Assembly (NCBI RefSeq): GCF_965221685.1 | Contig: NZ_OZ244907.1 | Direction: 5' to 3' (one strand) | DNA: 64,000 nucleotides | Origin: Palauibacter sp022826685 | GTDB lineage: Bacteria; Gemmatimonadota; Gemmatimonadetes; Palauibacterales; Palauibacteraceae | In this document: one piece after another, positions 41,916-50,686 of the stretch | Layout of the letters: every line of letters begins with the position of its first letter | Position numbering within the stretch: the stretch's first letter is position 1 | Translations under genes and position numbers: made by a program | The notes under the pieces: generated by a model | Told to the model about the DNA's origin: nothing | The model's input: only the letters and a program-made list of their open reading frames with translations | Databases searched by the model: none

Positions 41916-42068
41916 ATTGCACGGCCCCCGTTGACAAACGCAGTAGCCAATATGCCCCACAATGGATTCTCGCTTGGTGGACGGCGCGCCGCCAGCCGTG
42001 CCGCGTCGGGAGCGGCGTCATGGCGTGCGACAGGTGCGGGCGCCCTTCCGGCATGGGTATCTTCCCGC

Positions 42069-42800
42069 ATGCTGATCAACTGCGACATGGGGGAGAGCTA
42101 CGGGCCCTGGGAGAAGGGGGCCGACGAAGCGGTGATGCCGCTGATCGACCAGGCCAACATCGCCTGCGGCGGGCACGCCGGGGATCCCGATACGATGGCT
42201 CGGACGCTCGAGCTGGCGGCCGCGCACGGCGTGCAGGCGGGGGCGCACCCGGGCTATCCCGACAGACGGAACTTCGGGCGCCTGCGGCTGGATTGGCCGC
42301 TCGATTCGCTGGTGCTCGAGATACAGGCGCAGATCGGGGCGCTGCAGGGCGTCGCGGCGGCGCTGGGCGTCCGGCTACGACACGTGAAGCCCCACGGAGC
42401 GCTGTACCTCGCCATGATGAAGGATGACCGGCTTCTCACGCGGCTGGCGGAAGGCGTGGCCGCCCTGGACCCGTCGCTCGCCTTCGTCCTGCAGGCGACG
42501 CCGGAGCGCCGGCGACACGCAGCGATGCTGGAGCACACGGAGCTGAAGCTGGCATTCGAGGCCTTCGCGGATCGGGCCTACGCGCCGGACGGGCGTCTTC
42601 AGGCGCGCGGGATCGACGGGGCCGTCCTCTCCGACGCGGATGCCGTCGCCGAACACGTGGCGAATCTCCTCGACGGATTCGTGGAGACACCCGAGGGTCC
42701 TCTGCCGGTGGCGGCGGAGACGCTCTGCGTTCACGGCGACAACCCCTCCGCGACGGTGGTGCTCCACCGGATCCGCGAACTCGTGCCGCGGAAGAAGTAG
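42069..42800 (+). CDS. pxpA: 5-oxoprolinase subunit A
   Basis: The protein has 243 aa of the LamB/YcsF family: MLINCDMGESYGPW, ANIACGGHAGDPDTM, GVQAGAHPGYPD, FGR, and LRHVKPHGALYL are all diagnostic. PxpA works with PxpB and PxpC to open 5-oxoproline (pyroglutamate) to glutamate with ATP. The three genes follow in the order A, B, C with 7-nt and minus-4-nt spacings, so this is the complete set. ATG at 42069 matches the conserved N-terminus exactly. Confidence 0.95.
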   Translation: MLINCDMGESYGPWEKGADEAVMPLIDQANIACGGHAGDPDTMARTLELAAAHGVQAGAHPGYPDRRNFGRLRLDWPLDSLVLEIQAQIGALQGVAAALGVRLRHVKPHGALYLAMMKDDRLLTRLAEGVAALDPSLAFVLQATPERRRHAAMLEHTELKLAFEAFADRAYAPDGRLQARGIDGAVLSDADAVAEHVANLLDGFVETPEGPLPVAAETLCVHGDNPSATVVLHRIRELVPRKK

Positions 42801-42807
42801 ATCGCCG

Positions 42808-43479
42808 GTGATCACTTTCCCGGGGCCGGTGAGCGCCCTGGTCACGCTTCCGGTGGCGCCCGACCGGGATGGGATCGCCCGGGTCCTCGATCTCGAACGC
42901 TTCGCGCGCGAGGCGCTGCCGGATCTTCGTACGACGATTCCGGCCTTCAACCGGCTCCTCGTCGAGGGCTCGCCCGACAGCTGGAACGCGACGGATGTCG
43001 AGTCCAGGCTGGCAGCGGGCGCTGAAGCATGTCTCGCGGAGGCGCCCGGGATCGACGCGGGCGACCCCGTGTCGCTGCCTGTGTGCTATGACCCGGAACT
43101 CGCGCCCGACCTCGAGGCGGTGGCGGCGAACGCGGGCGTGGGCGTGGCGGAGGTGGCGCGGCTCCACAGCGGCACGACATACGCCGTACTCGCGACCGGG
43201 TTCGCGCCGGGGTTCGCATACATGGGTGACGTGGACGCGCGGATCGCGATGCCGCGCCTCACGACGCCCCGTCCGCGGGTCGAAACGGGATCCGTCGGGA
43301 TCGCGGATCGGCGCACCGGCATCTATCCGGCGGCGGGGCCGGGGGGCTGGCGTCTGATCGGCCGCGTTCCCGCCACGTTCTTTGCCGATGCCGCCGAGCG
43401 GATCGCGCGCTTTCGACCCGGAGGTTCGGTCGAGTTCCGTCCGATCGGCCGGGACGAGTACGAGGCCGCGGGCGGATGA
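42808..43479 (+). CDS. pxpB: 5-oxoprolinase subunit B
   Basis: The protein has 223 aa. The KipI/PxpB signature is seen in ARLHSGTTYAVLATGFAPGFAYMG, PRPRVETGSVGIADRRTGIYP and PGGWRLIGR. GTG start 7 nt after the pxpA stop. The N-terminal part is shorter and less conserved than in many homologues but begins at the expected strand. The stop overlaps the pxpC ATG (ATGA). Acts with PxpA and PxpC in pyroglutamate hydrolysis; related KipI inhibits a kinase in Bacillus, but the complete A/B/C set favours the oxoprolinase role. Confidence 0.93.
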   Translation: MITFPGPVSALVTLPVAPDRDGIARVLDLERFAREALPDLRTTIPAFNRLLVEGSPDSWNATDVESRLAAGAEACLAEAPGIDAGDPVSLPVCYDPELAPDLEAVAANAGVGVAEVARLHSGTTYAVLATGFAPGFAYMGDVDARIAMPRLTTPRPRVETGSVGIADRRTGIYPAAGPGGWRLIGRVPATFFADAAERIARFRPGGSVEFRPIGRDEYEAAGG

Positions 43480-44411
43480 GTCCGCACGGCGTCGTGGATC
43501 GCCCCGGCCCGTTCTGCACGATCCAGGATCTGGGCCGCCGGACCGGCCGTCGGGCCGGACTCGCTCCCGGGGGCGCCATGGACCAGCGCGCCTACCTCTG
43601 GGCCAACCGGCTACTCGGCAACGACCCGGCGGCCGCCGCGCTCGAGATCACCCTGGGCGGCTTCGCCCTGCGCTTCGCCGTCGAGACGGCCGTGGCGCTG
43701 ACGGGGGCCGACTGCGCCGCCAGGCTCGACGGCGTCGAAACGGGCGCCTGGCGCACCGTTCGGGCCCGGCCGGGCCAGGTGCTCCGGCTCGGTTACAGCG
43801 CAACCGGCATGCGCGCCTTCGTCGCGTTCCCCGGCGGACTCGATGTCCCCACGGCGTTCGGCTCCGCGTCGGCCGTCGTGCGCGACGGATGGCCGGGGCT
43901 GCTCGGCCGGCCGTTGCGCGCGGGCGAACCGCTTCGGTGGGGTGAACCCGCGCGCGCGTGTCCGGTGCGGCGGGTGCCCCGCGAACTCGTTCCGCCCAAC
44001 ACGGCCTCGCTGACGCTGCCGCTGATCGTCGGCTACGAGTGGGCCGAATTCTCGAACGCGGACCGGGAGCGGGTGTTCGACGCGGAATGGACGGTCGACC
44101 CGGCGAGCGACAGAACCGCGGGGCGACTCGCCGGCCCCGCCCTGGGTTCGGGCCCGCGCGTCCTCGACTCGACGCCTCTCGTGGACGGGACCGTTCAGGT
44201 CACGGGCGACGGTCTGCCGCTCGTCTTCATGCGGGATCGCCCGACGATCGGCGGCTACGCGAAGCTCGGCTCCGTGGACCCGATCGCCCTCGACGCCTTC
44301 GCGCAGGCCCGGCCGGGCACGCCCATCCGTTTCACCCGCGCCGACCCCGATGCGCTCCGCCGCGCCCTCGCCCGGCGAGAACGGTTCTTCGGGATCCGCC
44401 ACGAGGCGTAG
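43476..44411 (+). CDS. pxpC: 5-oxoprolinase subunit C
   Basis: The protein has 311 aa, the carboxyltransferase-like subunit (KipA/biotin-dependent carboxyltransferase fold). Visible blocks are VVDRPGPFCTIQDLGR, GLAPGGAMDQRAYLWANRLLGND, AALEITLGG, and near the end RPTIGGYAKLGSVDPIALDAFAQ. These match PxpC. Together with A and B it phosphorylates and hydrolyses 5-oxoproline. The 4-nt overlap with pxpB shows translational coupling. Confidence 0.93.
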   Translation: MSPHGVVDRPGPFCTIQDLGRRTGRRAGLAPGGAMDQRAYLWANRLLGNDPAAAALEITLGGFALRFAVETAVALTGADCAARLDGVETGAWRTVRARPGQVLRLGYSATGMRAFVAFPGGLDVPTAFGSASAVVRDGWPGLLGRPLRAGEPLRWGEPARACPVRRVPRELVPPNTASLTLPLIVGYEWAEFSNADRERVFDAEWTVDPASDRTAGRLAGPALGSGPRVLDSTPLVDGTVQVTGDGLPLVFMRDRPTIGGYAKLGSVDPIALDAFAQARPGTPIRFTRADPDALRRALARRERFFGIRHEA

Positions 44412-44438
44412 CGAGCGGTGCCACTGATCGGCAAAAAG

Positions 44439-44468
44439 TTGAACGTCGACGCCCCGTTTGCTTATGTT
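44439..44468 (+). promoter_or_regulatory. Probable sigma70-type promoter of the LysM gene
   Basis: TTGAAC at 44439-44444, an 18-bp spacer and TATGTT at 44463-44468, in the 107-nt gap between pxpC and the M15-like/LysM gene, preceded by an A-run. Confidence 0.5.
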
Positions 44469-44518
44469 TCAGGTTCCGGTGGAGTTCAGGTGGGGTGGAT
44501 CAGCGGGGTGGAGGCATC

Positions 44519-45247
44519 GTGAAAACCTGGGCAACGTTACCGTTCCTCCTGGCCGTCGCCGTGCCCGGCGAGGTCTCGGGACAGAGTCTACGCGGGTCCA
44601 CGAGTTCGCTGGATCGCCAGAACCGTGTCGCCCGTCAGCACGACTTCACCTACATCGCGACGCCCGAGCAGGTGCGGCGCTTCGTCGACGCCGGTTATCT
44701 CGTGCCCGTGACCGCAACGGCGGACTTCGAGCTTCACGAAATCTCGTTCCCTTACGCGCGGCCCGAAGTAGATCTGTTCATCTCCCGGCTTGCGTCGCAG
44801 TACCGGCGTGCGTGCGGCGAGCGACTCGTGGTCACGAGCCTGACGCGCCCGATGAACCGGCAGCCGCGAAACGCCTCCCCGCGCTCCGTACACCCCACCG
44901 GCATGGCGCTCGACCTGCGCGTCCCCGGCCCGAAGTGCCGCGGTTGGCTGGAGCGTGTACTGCTCCAGCTCGAGGGATCGGGGGTGCTCGAAGTTTCCCT
45001 GGAGCGCCGCCCGCCGCACTACCACGTGGCGCTCTTCCCGCAGCAGTACGCCGCCTACGTCGAGCGAATCACGCGCGCCAGCGCGCAGCAATACGTCGCC
45101 GGCGGGGGGCGGTACCGGGTGAGGGCGGGCGATTCGCTCTGGGAGATCGCCCGTCGACACGAGACGACCGTGACCCGCCTCCGATCCGCGAACAACCTGA
45201 ACGGGAGCCGGATCTATCCGGGCCAGGTCCTGACGCTTCCCGACTGA
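44519..45247 (+). CDS. Exported M15-like/DUF5715 protein with C-terminal LysM domain
   Basis: The protein has 242 aa. The signal peptide (WATLPFLLAVAVPGEVSG) is followed by a domain with SVHPTGMALDLRVP (His-x6-Asp) and LERRPPHYHVALF (Glu...His-x-His). This is the zinc-ligand pattern of VanY/D-Ala-D-Ala peptidases of family M15, as also noted for DUF5715 proteins. A LysM module follows (about 198-241: YRVRAGDSLWEIARRHETTV...NNLNGSRIYPGQVLTL), which binds peptidoglycan. A cell-wall peptidase or binding role is inferred. GTG start with GGAGG 5-7 nt upstream. Confidence 0.8.
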   Translation: MKTWATLPFLLAVAVPGEVSGQSLRGSTSSLDRQNRVARQHDFTYIATPEQVRRFVDAGYLVPVTATADFELHEISFPYARPEVDLFISRLASQYRRACGERLVVTSLTRPMNRQPRNASPRSVHPTGMALDLRVPGPKCRGWLERVLLQLEGSGVLEVSLERRPPHYHVALFPQQYAAYVERITRASAQQYVAGGGRYRVRAGDSLWEIARRHETTVTRLRSANNLNGSRIYPGQVLTLPD

Positions 45248-45296
45248 ACCCCGCCGAAGACCTCGGCTTCAGGCGGAGGACGTCATCCGCTTCGAG

Positions 45297-47684
45297 ATGA
45301 GAGCAGCGCTGGCGATTCTGTCCCTCACGGGGGCCGTGGCGGCGGTCGGCGCCAGCGGCGCACACGCACAGGAACCCGATGCGGTGCGCCTCTCGGGCTA
45401 CGTGCGGGTAGCGGAGAACGATGAGGTCATCCGGGCCGCCCGGCTCGACATCGTGGAGCGTGACCTCGTCATCGGGACCAACCGGTTCGGCTTCTACTCG
45501 ATCGAGTTGCCCCCCGCGCGGTATTCGGTCCGCGTCTCGAGCCTCGGCTACGAGACCGTGACCGAGGTCGTGGACCTCAACGAGACAACGTCGCTGGACT
45601 TCGCGCTCCCCCTCAGACCGGTCATCGTGTCGGAACTCACGGTGACCGCCGACCGGGAACCTCCGGACCTCGACCCGGCGAGCGTGGACATGAGCGTCGT
45701 CCGGCTCGACGTCCCCTCCCTCTCCGAACTCCCGCTCGTCCTCGGCGAGGCGGATCCGGTCCGCACGCTGACCCTCTATCCCGGAGTCAGCACGGCGAAC
45801 GACGCGACGACCGCGATCAACGTGCGCGGGGGCGCGGGCGACGAGAACCAGATTCGCCTTGATGACTCCGAGGTCTTCAATCCGGCTCACGCCATCGGCC
45901 TCTTCTCGACCTTCAACTCGGACGCGGTGGGGGACGTCACGCTCTACAAGGGCGGGATCCCGGCCCGTTACGGCGGCCGGCTCTCTTCCGTGCTGGAGAT
46001 TCACCAGCGCGAGGGCAACTCGCGCGAGTTCGAGGGGGCGGCGACGATCGGCCTCCTCTCCAGCCGCCTGAGCCTCCAGGGGCCTCTCCTCGACGGGCGG
46101 GGATCGTGGCTCGTCGCGGGCCGCCGCACCTACGCGGACCTCTTCCTGGGCCTGTCGAGCGATCCCTCGATCCAGGAGAGCACCGCCTACTTCTACGACC
46201 TCAACGCCAAGGCGAATGCGCGCTACGGCGCCACCGGCCAGGTCATGCTCTCCGGTTACTTCGGCCGCGATCGGTTGCGGATCGGGGCCCAGGCCTCCGC
46301 CGCGTGGGGAAACGCGACGGGCACGCTGCGCTGGAACCACGTCTTCGGCCCGGTCTTCTCCCATCTGACGGTGACCTACAGCGATTACGAGTATCACATA
46401 CAGAGCAGCTTCAACGCCCGGTCCGCCTCGCTCGATGCCGCGATCCGCAACTTCAGCGTCGCCGTCGACGAGTCGTGGGACCTGAGTCCGTCGGACCGGC
46501 TGGAGTTCGGGCTGGGGCTCCGCAGCTACGAGATCCAGCCCGCGAACATCGCTCCCGGAGAGGGCTCTGCGGTCATCGCGACGGAGTTCGAGTCCCGGAA
46601 GGGCCTCGCTCCCGAGGCGTACCTCGAACACGAAACGGAGATCGGACGCCTGGCGCTCCGCTACGGGCTGCGGGCGAGCGGGTTCATCCGCCGCGGCGCC
46701 GCGACGGTCTACGACTACGAGAACGATGCGCCCGTCGTCTATCGCCCGGCACTGGGCCGGTACGAGCCCGGCGCCATCGTGGACAGCACGCGGTACGGAA
46801 ACGGCGAGACGATCGTCTCCTACGGGGGGATCGAACCGCGGCTCGGAGTGCGCTTCGGACTCGACGACGCCTCGTCGCTCAAGGCGAGCTACTCCCGCAC
46901 GCGGCAGTACCTGCGGTTGGTGACGAACACGAACTCTCCCACTCCGCTCGATCTGTGGGATCCCGTGGGGCCGTACGTGAAGCCGCACGTCGCCGACCAG
47001 TTCGCGCTCGGCTACGTCACCGCGCTCGCCGGGGGGCTCTACGCGCTCTCGGGAGAGGTCTACTACAAGCGGGCGCGCCATCTGATCGACTACGTGGACG
47101 GGGCGGACATCTATTTCAGCCGGCGCCTCGAAACGCTTCTCCTCCCGGGAGAGGGACGCGGGTACGGGGCGGAATTCCTCCTGAGGAAGACCCGCGGACG
47201 CCTCACCGGATGGGCGAGCTATACCCTCGCCCGCTCGGATCAGCGGACGCCCGGACTCACGGCGGCGGATCCCGGGGTCAACGGTGGAGCCTGGTATCCA
47301 TCCCCCTACGACCGGACGCACGACTTCGCCCTCACGGGACTGTACCGCTTCGGCGAGGACTGGAGCCTGGGGGCGAACTTCGTCTTCGCCACGGGGCTGC
47401 CGACGACATACCCCGTCGCGCGGTATGAGTTCGCCGGCCTGATCCTGGGAGAGTACGGGCCGCGGAACGCCAGGCGCCTTCCGGACTATCATCGTCTGGA
47501 CGTGTCGGCCACCAGGAGGTGGGGGCGGGGAGAACTCCAGTTCGGGCTCTTCAACGTGTACAACCGCTTCAACGCTCAGGCGATCGCCTTCCGCCAGAAC
47601 CGGGACTCGCGCACGGTCACCGAGGCGGTGGAGACTGCCGTGTTCGGCCTGGTGCCGAGCATCAGCTACCGGTGGCGCTTCTGA
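45297..47684 (+). CDS. TonB-dependent receptor
   Basis: The protein has 795 aa: signal peptide ending AHAQEPD, a carboxypeptidase-regulatory-like domain (RLSGYVRVAENDEVIRAARL...YSIELPPARYSVRVSSLGYET), a plug domain with TAINVRGGAGDENQIRLDD and VTLYKGGIPARYGGRLSSV, and a 22-stranded barrel ending with aromatic YRWRF, the outer-membrane assembly signal. It imports an unknown ligand across the outer membrane. It overlaps by one base (TGATG) the DUF4249 lipoprotein gene, a partner commonly found beside such receptors. Confidence 0.92.
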   Translation: MRAALAILSLTGAVAAVGASGAHAQEPDAVRLSGYVRVAENDEVIRAARLDIVERDLVIGTNRFGFYSIELPPARYSVRVSSLGYETVTEVVDLNETTSLDFALPLRPVIVSELTVTADREPPDLDPASVDMSVVRLDVPSLSELPLVLGEADPVRTLTLYPGVSTANDATTAINVRGGAGDENQIRLDDSEVFNPAHAIGLFSTFNSDAVGDVTLYKGGIPARYGGRLSSVLEIHQREGNSREFEGAATIGLLSSRLSLQGPLLDGRGSWLVAGRRTYADLFLGLSSDPSIQESTAYFYDLNAKANARYGATGQVMLSGYFGRDRLRIGAQASAAWGNATGTLRWNHVFGPVFSHLTVTYSDYEYHIQSSFNARSASLDAAIRNFSVAVDESWDLSPSDRLEFGLGLRSYEIQPANIAPGEGSAVIATEFESRKGLAPEAYLEHETEIGRLALRYGLRASGFIRRGAATVYDYENDAPVVYRPALGRYEPGAIVDSTRYGNGETIVSYGGIEPRLGVRFGLDDASSLKASYSRTRQYLRLVTNTNSPTPLDLWDPVGPYVKPHVADQFALGYVTALAGGLYALSGEVYYKRARHLIDYVDGADIYFSRRLETLLLPGEGRGYGAEFLLRKTRGRLTGWASYTLARSDQRTPGLTAADPGVNGGAWYPSPYDRTHDFALTGLYRFGEDWSLGANFVFATGLPTTYPVARYEFAGLILGEYGPRNARRLPDYHRLDVSATRRWGRGELQFGLFNVYNRFNAQAIAFRQNRDSRTVTEAVETAVFGLVPSISYRWRF

Positions 47685-48571
47685 TGCGTGCCGGCGGCGG
47701 GCATCGCGTGACGACGGCGGGCCGCCTGCTCGGGTTGGCCGGGTGCCTTGCGGCCGCGGGCTGCGAACGGGTCGTGGACGTCGACATTCCCGATCCGGAG
47801 CCGAGACTCGTCGTGGAGGGACGGATCGAACGCCTCAAGGAGGCACCGAGCGGGAGCCAGCGCATCCGGCTGTCGACGACGGCGGGCTTCTTCGACAGCC
47901 GGAGGACCCCGCCCGCGACGGGGGCCATCGTCACGGTCGTCGATGGGGCCGGCCGCGCCTACCCGTTCCCGGAGATCGAGCCGGGTCTGTACGGCACGGA
48001 ACATCTCGTCGGGCGCGTCGGCGAGACGTACACGCTATTCCTCGAGTACGCGGGAGACGTGTACGAGGCGTCGGCTCTGCTGCGGGAGGTGGCCCCGATC
48101 GATTCGCTGTACTTCGTGTTCGAGGAGGAGTCGCTCTTCATCGACGACGAAGGCTATCGGGCGGCGATCGACTTCGCGGACCCGGCCGGAGTCCCGAACT
48201 ACTACCTCTGGGAACAACTCGTGGAGGGCGTGAACGAGATCCCGCCGGACCCCGGAAACGCCATCAACCTCGTGAGCAGGGACGAACTGTACGACGGGCA
48301 GGACGTCATCGGCTTCCAGCCGAACGATGAGGTCGCCATCGTGTCCGGCGAACACGCGGAGATTCGCCAGATCTCGCTCTCCAGGCTGGGCTACGACTAC
48401 TACTACGCGCTCTTCGAGCAGAACGCGCTCGGGTCGGCGAACCCCTTCTCGATCCCGCCCGCCAACGTGCGCGGGAACGTCACGAATCTGGACCGGCCGT
48501 CCCGGTTCGCGTTCGGCTTCTTCGGGGCGTCCGAAGTGAGCGTCGCGGAGGGGGTCGCGCCCGCCCGATAG
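47684..48571 (+). CDS. DUF4249-family lipoprotein
   Basis: The protein has 295 aa with a lipobox in LAAAGCERVVDVDIPDPEPRLVVEG; the ...CEKVxxIDxxxxxPxLVVEG start is the hallmark of DUF4249. The rest is a beta-rich domain with FLEYAGDVYEASA and SRFAFGFFGASEVS. These proteins are usually encoded after a TonB-dependent receptor and may act as surface or periplasmic accessory proteins of that receptor. The ATG shares its A with the receptor stop codon, so the two are co-expressed. Confidence 0.9.
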   Translation: MRAGGGHRVTTAGRLLGLAGCLAAAGCERVVDVDIPDPEPRLVVEGRIERLKEAPSGSQRIRLSTTAGFFDSRRTPPATGAIVTVVDGAGRAYPFPEIEPGLYGTEHLVGRVGETYTLFLEYAGDVYEASALLREVAPIDSLYFVFEEESLFIDDEGYRAAIDFADPAGVPNYYLWEQLVEGVNEIPPDPGNAINLVSRDELYDGQDVIGFQPNDEVAIVSGEHAEIRQISLSRLGYDYYYALFEQNALGSANPFSIPPANVRGNVTNLDRPSRFAFGFFGASEVSVAEGVAPAR

Positions 48572-48622
48572 AGGAGCGCCGGCCCGTGCCCGAATCGGGC
48601 CCGCCGGGCTATCTTCGCTCCC

Positions 48623-49417
48623 GTGTTCGATGATCCCACCACTCTGAAGGCGGCGGGAGCCGCCATCGCGCTCGCCATCCTGTGGCTGGTCGAGGGCGTC
48701 CTCCCGATGTTCGAGGGGCGGAGCGCGAGGACGGGGCACGGAGCGCGGAACCTCGCCCTCGGCGTGGGAAACGCGGCGGTGGCGGCCGTCATCTTCGCCG
48801 CGGCCACGCTGTTCGTGACGGAAGCGGCACGGGAACACGGTTTCGGCCTCCTTCACCTGCTCGAACTCCCGGCATGGGCCAGGATCGGGCTCGCGGTCGT
48901 GATCTTCGATGCGTGGCAGTACCTGTGGCACCGGATGAACCACCGGGTCCCGTTCCTGTGGCGTTTCCACCAGGTCCACCACTCGGACGCGGAATTGGAC
49001 GCCACGTCGGGTCTCCGCTTTCACACGGGGGAGATCGTGCTCTCCTCGATCGCGCGGCTCGCCGTGCTTCCCCTCCTCGGGGTGACGGTGGCCGAACTCC
49101 TCGTCTACGAGGCGATCCTCCTCCCGATCATCCTCTTCCACCACAGCAACGTGCGGTTGCCCGGCGGGGTGGACCGGTGCCTGCGCTGGCTCATCGTCAC
49201 GCCGTGGATGCACTGGGTCCATCATTCCGACTATCAGCCCGAGACCGATTCGAACTACTCGAGCATCTTCTCCTTCTGGGACCGGGCCTTCGGGAGCTTC
49301 CGGCTCCGGTCCGAGCCGCGCGAGATCCGTCTCGGGCTCGAGAACGTGGACCGCTCGGAGTGGGGAACGCTGCGCGGGATGCTCCGGATGCCCTTCCGGC
49401 GCGATCGCCGCGGATAG
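48623..49417 (+). CDS. Sterol desaturase/fatty acid hydroxylase superfamily membrane di-iron enzyme
   Basis: The protein has 264 aa with about four membrane segments and the histidine boxes of the family: HRMNH, FHQVHHSD and WVHHSDYQ, plus an additional FHHSN. Members hydroxylate or desaturate sterols, fatty acids, carotenoids or alkylglycerols using oxygen; the substrate cannot be named from sequence. The presence of a sterol-methyltransferase-like gene at 5.5-6.6 kb makes sterol modification a possibility but not more. GTG start directly after an upstream cctcc-poor leader; 51 nt from the DUF4249 gene. Confidence 0.9.
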   Translation: MFDDPTTLKAAGAAIALAILWLVEGVLPMFEGRSARTGHGARNLALGVGNAAVAAVIFAAATLFVTEAAREHGFGLLHLLELPAWARIGLAVVIFDAWQYLWHRMNHRVPFLWRFHQVHHSDAELDATSGLRFHTGEIVLSSIARLAVLPLLGVTVAELLVYEAILLPIILFHHSNVRLPGGVDRCLRWLIVTPWMHWVHHSDYQPETDSNYSSIFSFWDRAFGSFRLRSEPREIRLGLENVDRSEWGTLRGMLRMPFRRDRRG

Positions 49418-49427
49418 GCGGCGGGTC

Positions 49428-50588
49428 TTGCGGGGGCGAGGCCGCAAGGAGCGCGCTCTCCGCCTGACGGGCACTCTCTGCGTGGCGGCATCGGCGGTGC
49501 TGGCGGCGTGCGGCGACCCGGTGGCGCCGGCGGATCGGGAAGATCCCGGGGCCGGACCCGATCCGGTGCCCGCGCCGATCGACCTGTCGCGCGCGTGGGC
49601 GACGTCGACGCCCGAAGCGGAGGGGTTCGATCCGGAGCTGCTCGGGAGCGTCTTCGCGGACGCGGCGGGCGCCGTGCCGAACATCCGGGCTCTCGTCGCG
49701 GTCCGGAACGGGCGGCTCGTCGAGGAGGCGTACTTCGGCGGCATGCACCGGGACTCGGCCTTCGACATGCGGTCCGTCACGAAGACGGTGACGGCGCTGC
49801 TCGTCGGCCTCGCCTCGGACCGCGGCCTGCTGGATCCGGAGGGCCTGATAACGGACTGGCTGCCGGATCCGTCACTGCGGTCGGAACATGGAGGCATCCG
49901 CGTGCGCGACCTCCTCACGATGACGAGCGGCATGCAGTGGTCCGACGAGGAGGACTTCGGCCCGTGGGTCCGGTCCGGCCGGCCCGTGGGCTACGTCCTC
50001 GACCTGCCCATCGTCGCCCCGCCGGGCCGGCGGTTCATCTACAACACCGGCGGGTCGCACCTGCTCACGGTGATCGTGGAGAACGTCGTCGAGGGCAGCG
50101 CGCTGGAGTTCGCCGAGCGGGAGTTGCTGGGCCCGCTGGGGATCGGGAACAAGCGCTGGCCGGTGATGCAGGACAGCGTGATCGTGGGCGGCGCCGCGCT
50201 GGCGCTCCGTCCCCGGGACGCCGCGAAGGTCGGCCAGCTTCTGCTGCAGGGCGGACGTTCCGGCTCGCGGCAGATCATTTCCCGGAGCTGGGTGGAGGCA
50301 CAGATCGGGCGGCTCGTCGAGGTGGGCGACATCGGCCACGTCCTGCGCGACGCGGGGTACGGCTATCAGACGTGGAGCGACCGCCGGGGCGGCGGCGACG
50401 ACGTGTCCGCGTTCGTGCTGTGGGGCTACGGGGGTCAGTTCGTGTGGGTCGTGCCGGATCGGCAACTCGTCGTCGTGGCTCAGACCCACTGGCGCGGCAC
50501 CGGCGATCACGACGGGAGACAGGCCGACGCGGTGGCCGATCTCATCGTACACCGGGTGATCGAGGCCGCGCGCCCCATCCGCCGCTAG
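49428..50588 (+). CDS. Serine hydrolase lipoprotein, beta-lactamase-related
   Basis: The protein has 386 aa with lipobox SAVLAACG (Cys28). The hydrolase domain has SxxK as Ser116-Val-Thr-Lys119 in MRSVTKTVTALL, a YNTGGSHLL region providing the Tyr, and GYGGQFVWVVP as the third motif near the C-terminus. The TTG at 49428 is the only start that gives a basic n-region before the hydrophobic segment; it lies 10 nt after the desaturase stop. An exported esterase/amidase role is likely. Confidence 0.87.
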   Translation: MRGRGRKERALRLTGTLCVAASAVLAACGDPVAPADREDPGAGPDPVPAPIDLSRAWATSTPEAEGFDPELLGSVFADAAGAVPNIRALVAVRNGRLVEEAYFGGMHRDSAFDMRSVTKTVTALLVGLASDRGLLDPEGLITDWLPDPSLRSEHGGIRVRDLLTMTSGMQWSDEEDFGPWVRSGRPVGYVLDLPIVAPPGRRFIYNTGGSHLLTVIVENVVEGSALEFAERELLGPLGIGNKRWPVMQDSVIVGGAALALRPRDAAKVGQLLLQGGRSGSRQIISRSWVEAQIGRLVEVGDIGHVLRDAGYGYQTWSDRRGGGDDVSAFVLWGYGGQFVWVVPDRQLVVVAQTHWRGTGDHDGRQADAVADLIVHRVIEAARPIRR

Positions 50589-50686
50589 CAGGCCCGCAAC
50601 CGACGCGGGCGGCGCGCCGTGCCGCAACGGAACGTGAGGGCCTATGTTCCACGGGTTCTCTCGACCCCGTTCCGGAGAAACGCCCG

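Noticed and set aside
41931..41956. TTGACA at 41931 as a -35 box for pxpABC
   Set aside because: No acceptable -10 hexamer at 16-18 bp spacing; TATGCC sits at 14 bp. Left out as a promoter call.
40650..42068. Plus-strand extension in frame upstream of pxpA
   Set aside because: It runs antisense through the M19 dipeptidase gene; PxpA begins exactly at the family N-terminus MLINCDMGE.
45069..47492. 807-codon minus-strand frame opposite the TonB receptor
   Set aside because: The plus strand encodes an unambiguous receptor with signal peptide, plug and barrel; the antisense frame has Arg/Glu/Val low-complexity sequence and no motif.
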